Shown here piece after piece: positions 46,981 to 58,932 of a DNA stretch of 64,000 nucleotides. The position numbers and the translations under genes were made by a program. Every line of letters begins with the position of its first letter. The first letter of the stretch is position 1. This DNA is from Siphlonurus alternatus (taxonomy: Eukaryota; Arthropoda; Insecta; Ephemeroptera; Siphlonuridae). Below the pieces are notes generated by a model, which saw only the letters and a list, made by a program, of their open reading frames with translations, was not told the origin of the DNA and did not search any database. The DNA is taken from NCBI GenBank assembly GCA_949825025.1, contig OX463783.1, positions 17,519,628 through 17,583,627 on the forward strand, given 5' to 3'.

Positions 46981-47312
46981 AATGGACAACATACATGAAA
47001 TTTTTTTATTGCAGAAATGAATAGAGGGTACCAAATTATGCTACTCTGAATTCTTTCAGATTTTTTTGAGACCCAGAACTATTTTTAAATAATTACTGAA
47101 AGTGCGGCCACGCCCCCTGGAGGCGTCAATAGGCGTCCAGTCTCTATCCTTTTTATTAAGGCTGCAGGGGTGCCAACTGAAATCACAGGACTTTCAATAA
47201 TTATTTAAAAATAGTTCCGGGTCTCAAAAAAATCTGAAAAAATTCAGAGTATCATAATTTGGTACCATGTATTCATTTCTGCTATAAAATTTTTTCATGT
47301 ATGTTGTCCATT
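46981..47312. mobile_element. MITE family B, copy 2 (centre inverted)
   Basis: About 332 bp, beginning AATGGACAACATACATGAAA and ending in its complement. The centre (GCGGCCACGCCCCCTGGAGG, then GTCCAGTCTCTATCC) is the reverse complement of the centre in the copy at 1993-2323, while the arms are symmetric. Confidence 0.88.
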
Positions 47313-48435
47313 AATTGATGATGAGAATTAAATTTTATACCATTACTTCATAAATCTAACAGCTGTTTTAATTTTTACAAAATCATATCTCCACATTATT
47401 TATAAGCGTTGTAGAAAAAAAAATGTCACAATTCATTACATAACTCACTATAGTTGTAAGTAGTAAGAAAGAAAATTCTATTCAAATATCGATATTCATT
47501 TTCAAGGTTCATAGATACGCACGTGTATTGAATACAAATAATTTTTGCAAATAAAAATTGCAATAGTTCACTTGCCTATATGGCTTATTATTAAGAAACG
47601 TATATTATATATATAATATTCTCTCAAGAACAATATAAACTATTTTACAAATACATAAATCTTACTCGAGTTACATTATTGGCTCATAAATAATTCCAGA
47701 CCAAGCCTTACATGTTTTTTCAATAGACTTCGCTATACTGCAAGACAATGCGTATTGATGTATTAATAACATATAATTGATCGTTTACATCGATAAAAAA
47801 AATGTAAAAATTAATCAAACAAAAAGAAAAAAACACCCCTTCCTTCCCCCTTATCTAAAATCGAGGGAAGATTCCACCCTTAAGCTCTATTACTGTAAAT
47901 TTTTACATTAAACCTTCCCCTAAAACCCCTTCCCCTTCTTCCTAAAACTGATACAACAATGTTCAGAGTTTAGATTTAATGGCATAATTTTGGAGAATGT
48001 AATATATCATATAGCTCCACCATTATACACTGTTATAGCACTGTTTCAATTGTTGGTTTCATTGAGCTGACTGCTTTTGCACTCAACAGAGTATTTTTTT
48101 TTTCACTATGATTTACGCCTTGCTTTGTGTTTAAAGCTTATAAATGTTGATAAATTGCCATATTTTCTCTATAAATAGTAAAAACTTTAAAAACTATTAA
48201 AATTTTCAACTCCAATACTTCTTGCAATCTTAATAAGGGGAGAAAAATATAAATACCTAATACGCAAGTCCCAAAAAATTGTTCAATTTCTCCAAACTTT
48301 CATAGCTTATGTAAGAATACTCAAGGCGAAGGGCTGTTGGCCGAGAAAATTGGGATGCAAACTTTGCCCTGTGTGTGGGGCATTGCCACGCTATTAGCAT
48401 GAGATGCTTGGATTGCAAATTTTTATTCTTACCTC
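47313..48435. other. Intergenic, no gene recognised
   Basis: AT-rich with a short C-rich patch at about 47835-47945. Nothing identifiable. Confidence 0.4.
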
Positions 48436-48635
48436 CAGGCGCAGATACAGGGGGAGGCTGGGGGGGTTGCAGTCCTTCCCCCCAAATTTTGGATTTAACA
48501 TGGGCAATATAGACATTTTCCCCACTCCAATTTTTTTAACATTAGCCTTATGGAGGCATCCCCCCCTCCCCACAACACCAAAATTTTCAGCCCCCCCCCC
48601 CCCCCACCCCGAATTTTTTTCTGGATCCACGCCTG
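48436..48635. mobile_element. hAT-like MITE with perfect 8-bp target duplication
   Basis: A 200-bp element with short terminal inverted repeats, CAGGCGCAGATACAG at the left and CTGGATCCACGCCTG at the right. It is flanked by the identical octamer CTTACCTC at 48428-48435 and 48636-48643. Eight-bp duplications and CAG-starting ends are typical of hAT transposons. The interior is rich in C/G homopolymers (CCCCCCAAATTTT, CCCCCCCACCCCG). The overlapping open frames on both strands are not genes. Confidence 0.9.
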
Positions 48636-48643
48636 CTTACCTC

Positions 48644-49441
48644 CATGAAAATTACAATATATCCACATAGCGTTAGCACCACTATAATAAAGAACAAAAG
48701 AACACCTTCATTATAACTGAGTTGCCAATAGTTCCCTCAATCACAAGTAGGCAAATGCTGAAATGAATTGCTTGGCCTATCAGCCGTGCTTCTGCCATGG
48801 GTAGAGAAGATTCTCACAGTATCTTAAGCAACAATATAGGATAGGTTCATGAAAAGCCGGTAAATAGTCAATTAATTAGTCACTTTTAATTGCCATCACT
48901 AACCTAAATTTGGTAGATTAAAAGAAATACTCGTAAAACCCTGTCCCTGTTGAAGTTGCAATTCTAAAATGACGCAGAATTTACATTCCAAATATCTTGA
49001 AGTGTATGTACGTCTTTCACATAAAATGAATACGTAGTGAAATAATTAGACAGTAGATTGTATAATAATAAAAATATATAGATCTTTATCTGTCAATTAT
49101 AATATAAATAGAAAGGATATTTTTAAACTTGATAATTGAATGTACTATATTGCTCTAAATACCAATGAATTGACTGACATTTTAATGATTTAGTTCAGAA
49201 TAATAAATGTATTAAAAGTGGCTGTTATTTCGTGAACCAATAAAAAAGTTAAAGGTCAAATATAAATTTGTGAAGGTCACCCTTACATATTTTATTTTAA
49301 ATATTTTTAGGATACACATTATATAGTCATTAACAATCTACTTCCAGTTTTTACTTAGAAGCTTTGGCCTAGATATTTTTAAAGTAATGGTAAGGCCAAA
49401 TGTACATATTCCAGTAATATCACAGCCCCTTTCTTATTTAA
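48644..49441. other. Intergenic, no gene recognised
   Basis: Nothing identified beyond ordinary AT-rich DNA. Confidence 0.4.
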
Positions 49442-49587
49442 AGCCGGTATTACACCATAAAATTTTGCATACAATTTTTCCTTGCAATAAATTTTCATCT
49501 CCATATAAACAAACGGAGTTCAAGTTTTCTTGCAAGGAAAAATTATATGCAATTATAGTTAGAAAAATTTATGGTGTAATACCGGCT
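49442..49587. mobile_element. MITE family G, best copy with TAA duplication
   Basis: A 146-bp inverted repeat from AGCCGGTATTACACCATAAA to TTATGGTGTAATACCGGCT, flanked by TAA at 49439-49441 and 49588-49590. It matches 41976-42119 through the arms and centre (TCTCCATATAAACAAACGGA). Confidence 0.88.
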
Positions 49588-49590
49588 TAA

Positions 49591-50569
49591 GATATTTAAA
49601 TGAAGAAAAAAAAATTGACAAGTTTTTTGTTATATTAGTATATCATTAATATATTTACGAATTTTTACAAACTTATTCTATGCTGCAAGATATGAGAAAA
49701 TGTGAAAAATTCGTTAAAATCATATCGCTGTATTTAATTAAATGGAATACCACTCTTAAAATTCTAGCAAACCATCATGAAAAAAATTAGTCCAAAATTG
49801 TTGACATTTTCGAGATATTCAACATTTAAGATTAGCACTGTTTTAAATGGGGACTGTTGTGCCTTTTAGTCAAATCAGTATCCCTTTTAACACGAAAAAC
49901 TTTCAAATTTTACACAGAATTTGTTGTCTTCTTACATCAACAAACTATTAATTATTTTATCCTTTCAGTTTACCATCGGAAAATATTGACCAATGGCCGT
50001 CCACGGTGACATTAATCCTTTTGATCAAAAATATTAAAACTGTTATGAAATATGTGCACCTCGGTCAGTTTTGTTGTTAATTTTGTGTATTAAAACAAAA
50101 ATTTATATATAATTCTTAAATTATTAAGCTTGCTCAATGTGAACTTTTTAAACAAACATAATATAATGATATAGGTATAGGTGATCGTCGTACAATCCAA
50201 AATTTTACTAAACATTAATGTTTCACAGCATCCTGGATCCCGTGAAAATAACTGTAACTAATTAAACTTATACTTATATATTTATAAAGACAAATAATTA
50301 AGATTCTAAAGCAAGATTGCAAGTTTATCGCCTGAGAATTAAAAAAAAAATTTAAAGTTGCTTAATAACATTTTCAACCCTTAATATATTTATTACATAC
50401 TTTCATATCAAATTTGAAATTTTATCGAATTCTGTTATTGTTATTAGGTTATTACAATACAAATATTATAGGAGGCAACGATGTCTATGTCATGAATAAT
50501 TGAAAAAAAGCTAAAATCCTGCTCACAGCTGATGAATTATAATTATTTTACGCTGAAAATAATCACATG
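49591..50569. other. Intergenic, no gene recognised
   Basis: AT-rich, nothing identified. Confidence 0.4.
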
Positions 50570-50628
50570 AGGTCTGTTCGTAAATAATCGATTCTTTCTG
50601 ATTGTGTATTCTATTTACGAACAGACCT
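50570..50628. mobile_element. MITE family H, 59 bp, ATG duplication
   Basis: Perfect 15-bp ends AGGTCTGTTCGTAAA and TTTACGAACAGACCT, flanked on both sides by ATG (50567-50569, 50629-50631). The same ends occur at 21603 and 60875. Confidence 0.8.
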
Positions 50629-51672
50629 ATGTATCATCATATATGATTCAATAATTAACAAACAGCTGTGCTTGACACATATTGGTCCTCTAATTGCAAT
50701 GATGGTGGTGTACTTGAGATTTTTAAAACATCCTTCATCAATTATCTGACTGAATAGATTTCCATGGTTTCCCCAGTCACAATTAATTAAGTGCTTGTAT
50801 CTGCTATGGTCCATGACAATGGTTCTGAAGAGACTCACAAAAATAACATAGAAATTTGGTCTTTAATAAAAGTAAATAATAATAACACATGAAAATCATA
50901 CGAAGAAATTATAGACTTAAAATGTTAAAAATATTAAAGTAATCTATACAATATTATAAATAAAAATGTAGGTTACCTATAATAATGATTATTACCCTAT
51001 ATATCTCTTATATAAAATCGTACATAACTAAACATTACATCATAATTATATCCTTGCACCTTTAAAGAAATTAAAATACACGTATACATACTTCGCAGTA
51101 TATTAATAACAGAAATAAAAATATATAAAATTTATTTAATAATTAATTATTTAATGTTAAATTATATTAATATAAACCTTAATGATAAAATAAATTATAA
51201 TGATTATATTATAGTAAGGTATAATACACGTACTCACTTCACAGGTAATAACCTTCAAATGTTCGATATACTTTCGTTCGATACGTGCAGTAACTTCACG
51301 TTTTTCTGCTTATATTACTCCCACTCTAAATATATTTTTTTTTTCTATAAATATATGAAAATATATCAAACTCTCACAACTTCTATATCAAGGTTATTTT
51401 ATTAGATCTTTAACAATAATATTAATGATAGTAACATCTTCGTGTAAATAGTCACGTATTCCTCTTAAGTTTTTTTAATGAAGTAATTTATATTGTCAAT
51501 TTAAATAGATTACCCCTATGATATTTATAATAATATATATTTATTTATACTGTTTTTTATATAATTTTTAATGATATGCTATTATAATTTTGTGATTATT
51601 TTTACTTTATAGTTGAAAAAAAGAGTAGAAAACTATTTAATAGAATTTTGAATTGTTTTATTTTTCTGCTAT
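50629..51672. other. Intergenic, no gene recognised
   Basis: AT-rich, nothing identified. Confidence 0.4.
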
Positions 51673-51993
51673 AATAGAGTATTGACCTCAAAATTTGTTA
51701 TTGCAGAAATGGATAGAGCGTGCAAAGTTATGCTGCCCTGATTTTTTTCAGATTTTTTAGAGCTCGGGAACTATTTTTAAAAAATTATTGAAAGTTCTTT
51801 TTGTGACGTCACGCGGCGGCAAGCCCTATCTTTTTCTTAAGGAGCGGCGTCTCGTGACGTCACAAAAAGAACTTTCAATAATTTTTTAAAAATAGTTCCC
51901 GGGCTTTAAAAAATCTGAAAAAAATCAGGGTAGCATAACTTTGCACGCTCTATCCATTTCTGCAATAAAAATTTTTGAGGTCAATACTCTATT
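51673..51993. mobile_element. MITE family C, copy 4
   Basis: About 321 bp from AATAGAGTATTGACCTCAAA to TTTGAGGTCAATACTCTATT, with long, nearly perfect arms and a GACGTCACGCGGCGGCAAGC centre. It is the most regular copy in the window. Confidence 0.92.
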
Positions 51994-52310
51994 GGGAATT
52001 TAAAGTTAATTGTGTGTTATTTGGATTTTTGTTCACCCTTATTTCTTTTCCTTGGATGCTCTGTAAAGTGCAAATAATGTACTTGTAACTTATACATTTT
52101 TAGTCCTGATTATTTTCATGAATTTCGGGAAGTTACTGAAGATTTGATTTATTAAATAATATATATTTTTTTAATTTTTATTATATTTTCAAATATTAGT
52201 ATAGTTTTTTTATATAGTTTTTTAATGTAAATTATTTTACACATATTATTTCAATAAATCTCCGCCCACATCATTATTATTGTTTTTTTCCAGCACCATA
52301 TGCCTACAAT

Positions 52311-52510
52311 ATACACCTTGGACGAGACCATCGATAATATCAAATCTCGATGGTCTCGCCTTGGACAGCACGAACTTTACCCCTGTACTATTTATGGGGG
52401 GGGGGGGCGTATGTTGCCACGAAGTTTATGGAAAATCTTACGTTTTTGTGTGCTCTCCCAAAAATTTCAAATCTGCAAATTTTTATATCTTTGAGATCTC
52501 TATCTCATAC
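52311..52510 (+). mobile_element. MITE family L copy with small hairpin insertion
   Basis: ATACACCTTGGAC, then after an insertion AGCACGAACTTTACCCCTGT, then TCCCAAAAATTTCAAATCTG and CAAATTTTTATATCTTTG follow the family L order. The right terminus is unclear. A 35-bp hairpin is inserted after the left terminus (see 52324-52358). Confidence 0.55.
52324..52358. repeat. 35-bp hairpin flanked by 8-bp direct repeat
   Basis: GAGACCATCGA (52324-52334) pairs with TCGATGGTCTC (52347-52357). The hairpin is bracketed by CCTTGGAC at 52316-52323 and 52359-52366. The surrounding sequence continues family L when the insert and one CCTTGGAC are ignored. Confidence 0.75.
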
Positions 52511-52840
52511 AGTACATATTATATCAGTCAGGGTTTAAATTCATGCTTCTTGAAGCGTATGTACTTGATATAATTATGATTATGTCAAAAAATTTCGAGA
52601 AAAAATACATAACCCATCTTAATTATAAAAATTACCTTGAAATTTTCACGTGTTCTACATTAATTTTTATTTTATTGTCTATATATATAGTAAAAATCTA
52701 AATATAGAAGTACAAACTTCGTTGTTGCTATATTTAAAATTATATAACACACAATAATAAATTTTCATGCTAGCAAATACAGGTGGAAGTGATTAAGTAT
52801 GCAAATTTATAAAATAGATCCACTTAAAACAAAGGTTAAA

Positions 52841-52936
<96 letters not shown>

Positions 52937-52939
52937 TAT
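52841..52939. repeat. (TA)n microsatellite
   Basis: About 90 bp of TA repeats with imperfect edges. Confidence 0.95.
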
Positions 52940-54100
52940 ATTTGAAGATCTCTTTTTAGTATATTTTTAGATCTCTTTTACTTTTTAGTGCTAAAATATG
53001 TTAATTTTAAAACAAGACCATTGCAGATATTAAATACTATATTAAAGTTCTTGTATAATCCGTGTTTAAAAACAAAAATAAACGTGTTCACTTAAAAATA
53101 TAATAATAAATAAGTTCGTTTCTCATAATTAAAAAATTTAAATTATATATAAATAATCATTTGTGATTAATTAATAAAGTATAATATTGAAATGAAGTGT
53201 TAATTGATGTTTAAGGAAAACATATTCATGAAGAAAATAAGTAGGTAGAAAATAATTTATTACGTTTCCTTATGTTGAGATAGGTCAGTGAGTAATGTAC
53301 GTAAGAATCCGACCTGTTATAAAGAATACTTAATAATACAGAATATATCACATATTGATGCTATGACATCACTGTGTAGCCAGCTGTTTAAAATAATTAA
53401 AGAAAACTATTAAATTTTTAAAGTATAATATTCAATAATGGGTCTGAATACTTTTTTAAATAAAATTATAGTATTTCCAAGGCATGATGGTCCGTTTCGT
53501 AAATTTGATAAATTTTTTCCACTTTATTTTCTTATGCGCTTGATCGAATCCATAAAGTGTAACTGGGCAGGATTGATGAACATTTTGCGTAATAGTTTCT
53601 TATTTTTTCAAAGGATTAAACACCATCATAATTAAAACAGAATTAAGAATTAACAGATAAGCACAAATGTAATAAAATTTTATATTAAATATACATTTAA
53701 TTATTTATAATATAAAAATACTTAATTATTGTTAATTTACTGTATATATATTATTTATTTTATACAGTTATATAAACCAAACAATATACGGTCAAAAATG
53801 TACAATTTCCATGGTTTTCCTAGTCAAATATAACAATTTCTTATTCAAACGTAAGTTGGGTCCCTGGTCCCTGGTGTGCAGCTATGAAATATATTCATAA
53901 AATAAAATTATAAGTTTGAGCTTGAAATTAAAGAAAATACTTTATTATGCACATTGCAACTGCTAAAATTATTATGTTTATGATCTTGGCTGGACATTTA
54001 ACGTGTACAATTCTGTGAAATATAATATAAAAATAATAAAAAGTTGGTGTCTCAAATACGTTATAAAATATGACAATTATTAACATCTGTTAACATTTAA
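52940..54100. other. Intergenic, no gene recognised
   Basis: 53438-53635 is an ATG-initiated frame of 65 codons with fairly ordinary composition (MGLNTFLNKIIVFPRHDGPF onward), but it has no recognisable motif or splice context. No other structure seen. Confidence 0.35.
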
Positions 54101-54241
54101 AGGGGCATTCACAAAGTCTTAAGGCCACATTTAAGGCTTGATAATTTAAAGCTTGATTTTAGACGTGTTTTTTAGACCCAAAATTTCCGGTCTTAAATTA
54201 TTGAGCCTTAATTGTGGCCTTAAGGCTTTGTGAATGCCCCT
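54101..54241. mobile_element. MITE family D, copy 2, TTTAA duplication
   Basis: A 141-bp palindrome from AGGGGCATTCACAAAGTCTT to AAGGCTTTGTGAATGCCCCT, flanked by TTTAA on both sides. It is identical in length and layout to the copy at 26361-26501. Confidence 0.9.
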
Positions 54242-55073
54242 TTTAATGACGTAATATTAATTTATAGTGACTCTGCAAGTGCATTCTTGTTGGTACGTGG
54301 GATTTATGCAGGGCAGTATTACTTCAGGAATATAATATAGGAAAAGTGAAACATGCATCCATTTACTTGTTTGTTTTTTTATTTTCAAGGACACTTTAAC
54401 TGATTTTATAAAGTAAGCCGGAACTTTTAGCAATAATCTCAGATATAAATATGCCATGTTATTCCACCTACGCTGTATTGAGACATATGATAAAGATTAT
54501 ATTTTTTATATAAGGATATTATATTTCATACTTCATTTTTTTCCATTGATAAATATTGTATTCTACAATTATGTGAGATTCTTAGAAAATTCGACGCACG
54601 CATTTTTCTTGCAGCGTAAATTTTCCAAACGCTTGTTGATTTATTATAAAAAAAAAAGGTACATTCCATTTAGAATCATTTCCCGTGTATTTCCATTCAG
54701 GAAGTTGATTGACGTTGTTTAAATGGACGGAAATTTCCATATGGACGGAAATTTCCATCATATATACAATTGTCTTACAGAAGCGACCACTTTGGTGAAG
54801 TTTTGGTGAGTCTATTAAAATTTCCCAACAATTACTCTAATTACATTAAAAACTAAGAGTTAAAAAGAAACTCAGCCCATGCATTTGTTTCATATAATCA
54901 TGCCGTAGATGTTCACAAAGAAATTTATATTAGTAAAGATTTTAAACTTTTAGTACTAGATTTAAAAGATTCAATAAAAAAAATAGTATTGAATTTTTTA
55001 GACTAAATAATCTAAATGTACTAAATTATGTGTGCAAATATCCTATTATGATTATTACAAGAAAAATAATATT
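54242..55073. other. Intergenic, no gene recognised
   Basis: Includes a tandem duplication of ATGGACGGAAATTTCCAT at about 54723-54758. Otherwise nothing identified. Confidence 0.4.
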
Positions 55074-55200
55074 AGCTCGAAGGGAGTTATCCAGGTTTCT
55101 TACTAACCACGTTTAGTGTCATTGAATTAAGCTGGCGCTTAACCACAATTAGTGCAGAAGTCTGGATAACTTTCTAATTACCTCTTTAATAAATCGTCCC
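55074..55200. mobile_element. MITE family A, divergent subfamily
   Basis: About 127 bp. AGTTATCCAGGTTTCTTACT then AACCACGTTTAGTGTCATTG at the left and AGTCTGGATAACTTTCTAAT then AATCGTCCC at the right. The core ATTGAATTAAGCTGGC is shared with 58933 (ATTGAATTTGGCTGG). Confidence 0.65.
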
Positions 55201-55723
55201 CTAAATAGTTTTTAAATTTTATAAATAAATTGGGGATTATTTCAAGTATAATACTAGAAGTTATGTTAAAAATAAATGAAACCAGAAAATCAAATTTGTA
55301 ATTTCCACTTATTATATAAAATACCTTCTCTTAAGTTTTCCTTTATTTTGTTATAAAACAATCATGCATGTATTATCTTGATTAATCAATATTAATATAC
55401 ATGTATAATACGCCTATACACTAGCTGACATTATCCTAATTGTACAATTAATTTTATGCATGTATATCCAATGGTGATTTTTATCTTAAGTTTACAATTA
55501 TTACCCTTGTATTTATTCTGGATGACATTATAATAAAATACACTAGTACTTGAAATACGTTTGTAATATTTTAAATCTGCTACCTTGACTTTTTGATATT
55601 TACCTTTCGATTTATATTTTTAAACCAGACGGTGATCTACTAAAATAACAACTTAAAGGTAAATGTAACCTTAATTGTTATGTAACTATAACTACAATCC
55701 TTTAAACAAAATATTCCTGACCG

Positions 55724-55892
55724 GAAGTAGCCGGAAGTACGTAATAAATTACCTTAATTATCAAAATTTTAATTTATTAAATCAGCACAGGAATTTATAC
55801 AAATAATTCACCCCTGTTTTAAAAACATCACTACTAAAATGCCCATATTAAAGCCAAAATCTACGTACTTCCGGTGACTTCCGGGTTACGTC
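55724..55892. mobile_element. Family K-like paired GGAAGT palindromes
   Basis: CCGGAAGTAGCCGGAAGTAC (from about 55724) and GTACTTCCGGTGACTTCCGG (from about 55865) are inverted about 140 bp apart. The GGAAGT doublets are the inner hallmark of family K, but the outer CAGTCAAATT ends are not clear here. Confidence 0.5.
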
Positions 55893-57339
55893 TTTCGCTT
55901 TTTAAAACTATTTTTGTTTCACTTTTTTGAAAAGGTCAAGGTGTATAATTAATTCACTTAACTAAACTTGACATTTACTTTACTTCCTATAAATTGCAAC
56001 ATAAAAAAAGTTAAAAAAGTGGAACACATTTATTTTTAAGTATGTAAATGTTTGGTTATTTTTAAACTTGATTTACTTGATTTATAGAAAACATAAATAT
56101 TATATAATATGTTGAAATCCAAGTTATTTATGTCTGAATTACAATACTTCAATGAATTTCTAATTATACATATAGTTTAAACAATATATTCAATAGATCA
56201 AGGTTAAAGTTTTTGTTTGGTAACAAAATATCATGGTCATTTCAATTTCAGTAGCAAATATTAATTAAAGAACACACACAACACAATATTATAAATTGAT
56301 CTACGCATTTAAATTAATAATTTTTTGCAACGTTTGTTAAAAAAAATTGCACTAATATTAATTCATTATATTTTATGTAAAAACGAAAACAATTTAATTT
56401 TTTAATGAACCACCCATAAAAAATAATATACTAATAACTTAATTTCATTAAATTCATAAGAATAAAGATTTGTTTTGATCTGAATTTTTCCTTGTTAATT
56501 CAGAGAGCATAAATATAATTGATTGCAATTAACTCTGAACCAAAAGCCGAATCAAGCGTTTTGTCCTGGAGGGTGAAGGAGATTTCCATCCCTAAATAAT
56601 GTTAACTTTTTGGGATAGGGGTTACATAGCCCATACCTCCCATGTATTAAGGGACTTTCTAGTGGAGGGGGGAGGGTATGTATGAAGCATGCCTCTAACA
56701 TAATGAACTTTGTAATTAATTAACATATAAAAGTGATAATTAAGTTGGGGATGATTTTAAATGGTTCATGGTATTGAACAAATAATCACATAACTTTTGT
56801 AATGATTTCAATTCTCATCAATTAATAAAAAAAAATCTGATTTGATTGCCCATTCTTGTCATATTGGACTTTTTTAAATACAGAGAAAGGAGGGGGAGGG
56901 GAGTACACAACCTGATGTCTCCTTTCAAAGTTTAGTTAGAAAATTATTAACCCTGAATTAAAAAAGGATTTGTACATGTTTTATAAAAACACCTTGGTAA
57001 GTATAATATTACATAAGAATTTTACCCTTCAGAATAATGACAATAAAAAAAATTTAAATACCCACTCGGTGCACTGACCGTAGTACGTGCATGTACGTTT
57101 AAAAAAATCAAAACAAGTCATTTTCAAGGTCATCATAATTAGGTCTATCCTATTTAATGGTTTTATTATTTTATTGCTATATTATTTGAACGTGATATTT
57201 TTACACTGATTTTTGTATTATAATTTGTACACTTCGTAATAGCCCAAATGTTACCTCTAATATCATATTGGTTGTCACGGTGCAATGTCCATCTGTTTAT
57301 GAATGTTAAATCTTTCAAACTTGCTTGTGTGACATGGCC
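55893..57339. other. Intergenic, no gene recognised
   Basis: AT-rich with a few G-rich patches (about 56664, 56887). Nothing identified. Confidence 0.4.
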
Positions 57340-57497
57340 GGGTGCGATTCACGAAGCACAATTAGCCAGGGTTCAAACCATGTTTAGCTTAACCACGATT
57401 AACTTATAGGTGGTTTAACACGTAAAACAGGTATAGTTAAACGTGGTTAAGCTAAACGTGGTTAGAAACCTGGCTAACTGCTTCGTGAATCGCACCC
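57340..57497. mobile_element. MITE family A, copy 3
   Basis: A 158-bp palindrome from GGGTGCGATTCACGAAGCAC to GCTTCGTGAATCGCACCC. Interior TTTAGCTTAACCACG and CGTGGTTAAGCTAAACG. It is the most complete copy of this family. Confidence 0.9.
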
Positions 57498-57940
57498 ATT
57501 ATGCCTAGCTCTGTGAGTAACCAGCCTCCAGGTAGCTGCATGGATTACAGGAGCTCGCCATGACTATAATATGCTATTAGATATAGACTTCTGTGTTCGA
57601 TGACCTAAAATATAATATATTTTACAACAAATTTAAAAACTATAAACACAAAACAATTTTATTTTTCTCTGTCTTCATTATAATTATATTGACCGTGGAG
57701 TAGCTATAAAGAATTCAGGGACCTATACAACCACTGTACCAACTAGCCCCCGGCCCACAATTTTACGCCACTGATTATACAGTATACTGTGCATTTTTTT
57801 TTCTTTAGACTATACATGATAGATATTATTGAAAAAAAAGTCTGGTATAGCAAAAAATTAATTTTAGCTCTGTTTTTATTTATGTATTTTTATCTCGGCT
57901 CGTATCTTTTTTGTTATTATATAGACCACCAACATTCTCC
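57498..57940. other. Intergenic, no gene recognised
   Basis: Nothing identified. Confidence 0.4.
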
Positions 57941-57944
57941 TTAA

Positions 57945-58324
57945 GGTAGAGATAATGCCGATCAGCTGTTCGACGTAATCCCCTTTGATTAACATGTAAA
58001 CCTTAGCAAATTGACAAAAATTCTGAAATATTTTTGAGAGGCAGATTCAAAAAGCCTAAAAGAAAAAATTTCAAAACAACTAAACGAGCCGATTTTTTTT
58101 TATTAATTTTTTTAATTTTCAGCATAGGGCTTTCCCATGGAGAGCCAAAATAAAAAATTAATTAAAAAAAATCGGCTCGTTAAATGTTTTTTAAACTTTT
58201 TCTATAGCTTTAAGGCACTAATATCTGCCTCTCAAAAAACTTTCAGAATTTTTGTCAATTTGCTAAGGTTTACATGTTAATCAAAGGGGATTACGTCGAA
58301 CAGCTGTTCGACGTTATCTCTACC
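57945..58324. mobile_element. TTAA-flanked long hairpin element F
   Basis: A 380-bp palindrome. The left arm starts GGTAGAGATAATGCCGATCA then GCTGTTCGACGTAATCCCC; the right arm ends CGAACAGCTGTTCGACGTTA then TCTCTACC. The centre is near TTTCCCATGGAGAG. TTAA stands at both ends (57941-57944, 58325-58328). Same organisation as element E but a different sequence. Confidence 0.88.
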
Positions 58325-58500
58325 TTAAATAATACTTGAAGGAGAAAAAAAAAAGTACTACTTGACTAGTTGCTCTTCTTCTTACGCATACTCATGTATA
58401 CAATCACCAATTTAATTTTAATTGGCTTTGTATTGAACCTGCAGACCTTGAAGTATACATCAGGTAAGAGTAACGTTTCTACCTGTTTTTACACAAAATA

Positions 58501-58717
58501 CAGTCAAATTAATATTATGTTTCCTCCGGAAGTAGCCAGAAGTCTAAAGTTTGTATCTATTCTCTTTATAATTTAGTTTTGAAATTTTTCAGAGGGATTT
58601 CCAGTACAATTACTGACCTATATATGTGTTTAATTATAACGCTGAAATACTGATAAAAAGGTGAAAAACTCTACACTTCCGGCTACTTCCGGAGGGAATA
58701 TAACATAAATTTGACTG
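58501..58717. mobile_element. MITE family K, intact copy, TA-flanked
   Basis: A 217-bp element with ends CAGTCAAATTAATATTATGT and ACATAAATTTGACTG, and subterminal CCTCCGGAAGTAGCC and GGCTACTTCCGGAGG in mirror order. TA on both sides (58499-58500, 58718-58719). CAGT-type ends with a TA target fit a Tc1/mariner-derived MITE. Confidence 0.85.
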
Positions 58718-58932
58718 TATAGCTTGAATGTTACCACTGTCTAATTTTCTGAAACTCAGAGATATTTACAATTTTAGGTGAAAGTATCCAGTTTAGCTAT
58801 TACTGCTATTTCAAATGCACGCCTTGACCAAAAAGAGTGGTAATTAAAATTTTGTGTATATGGCAGTTTGCATTAATTTTAAATTGTAATAATGTTTCTA
58901 TAATATATATAATAGAATATATGTATATTATA

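Noticed and set aside
48394..48670. Open frames on both strands rich in Pro/Gly
   Set aside because: They lie across the hAT-like MITE; the composition comes from its C/G runs.
52280..52573. Three overlapping plus-strand open frames
   Set aside because: They overlap a family L copy with a hairpin insertion and a run of G; different frames are open equally, so not coding.
53438..53635. 65-codon ATG-initiated frame
   Set aside because: No motif, no splice or promoter context; length is within chance for this DNA.
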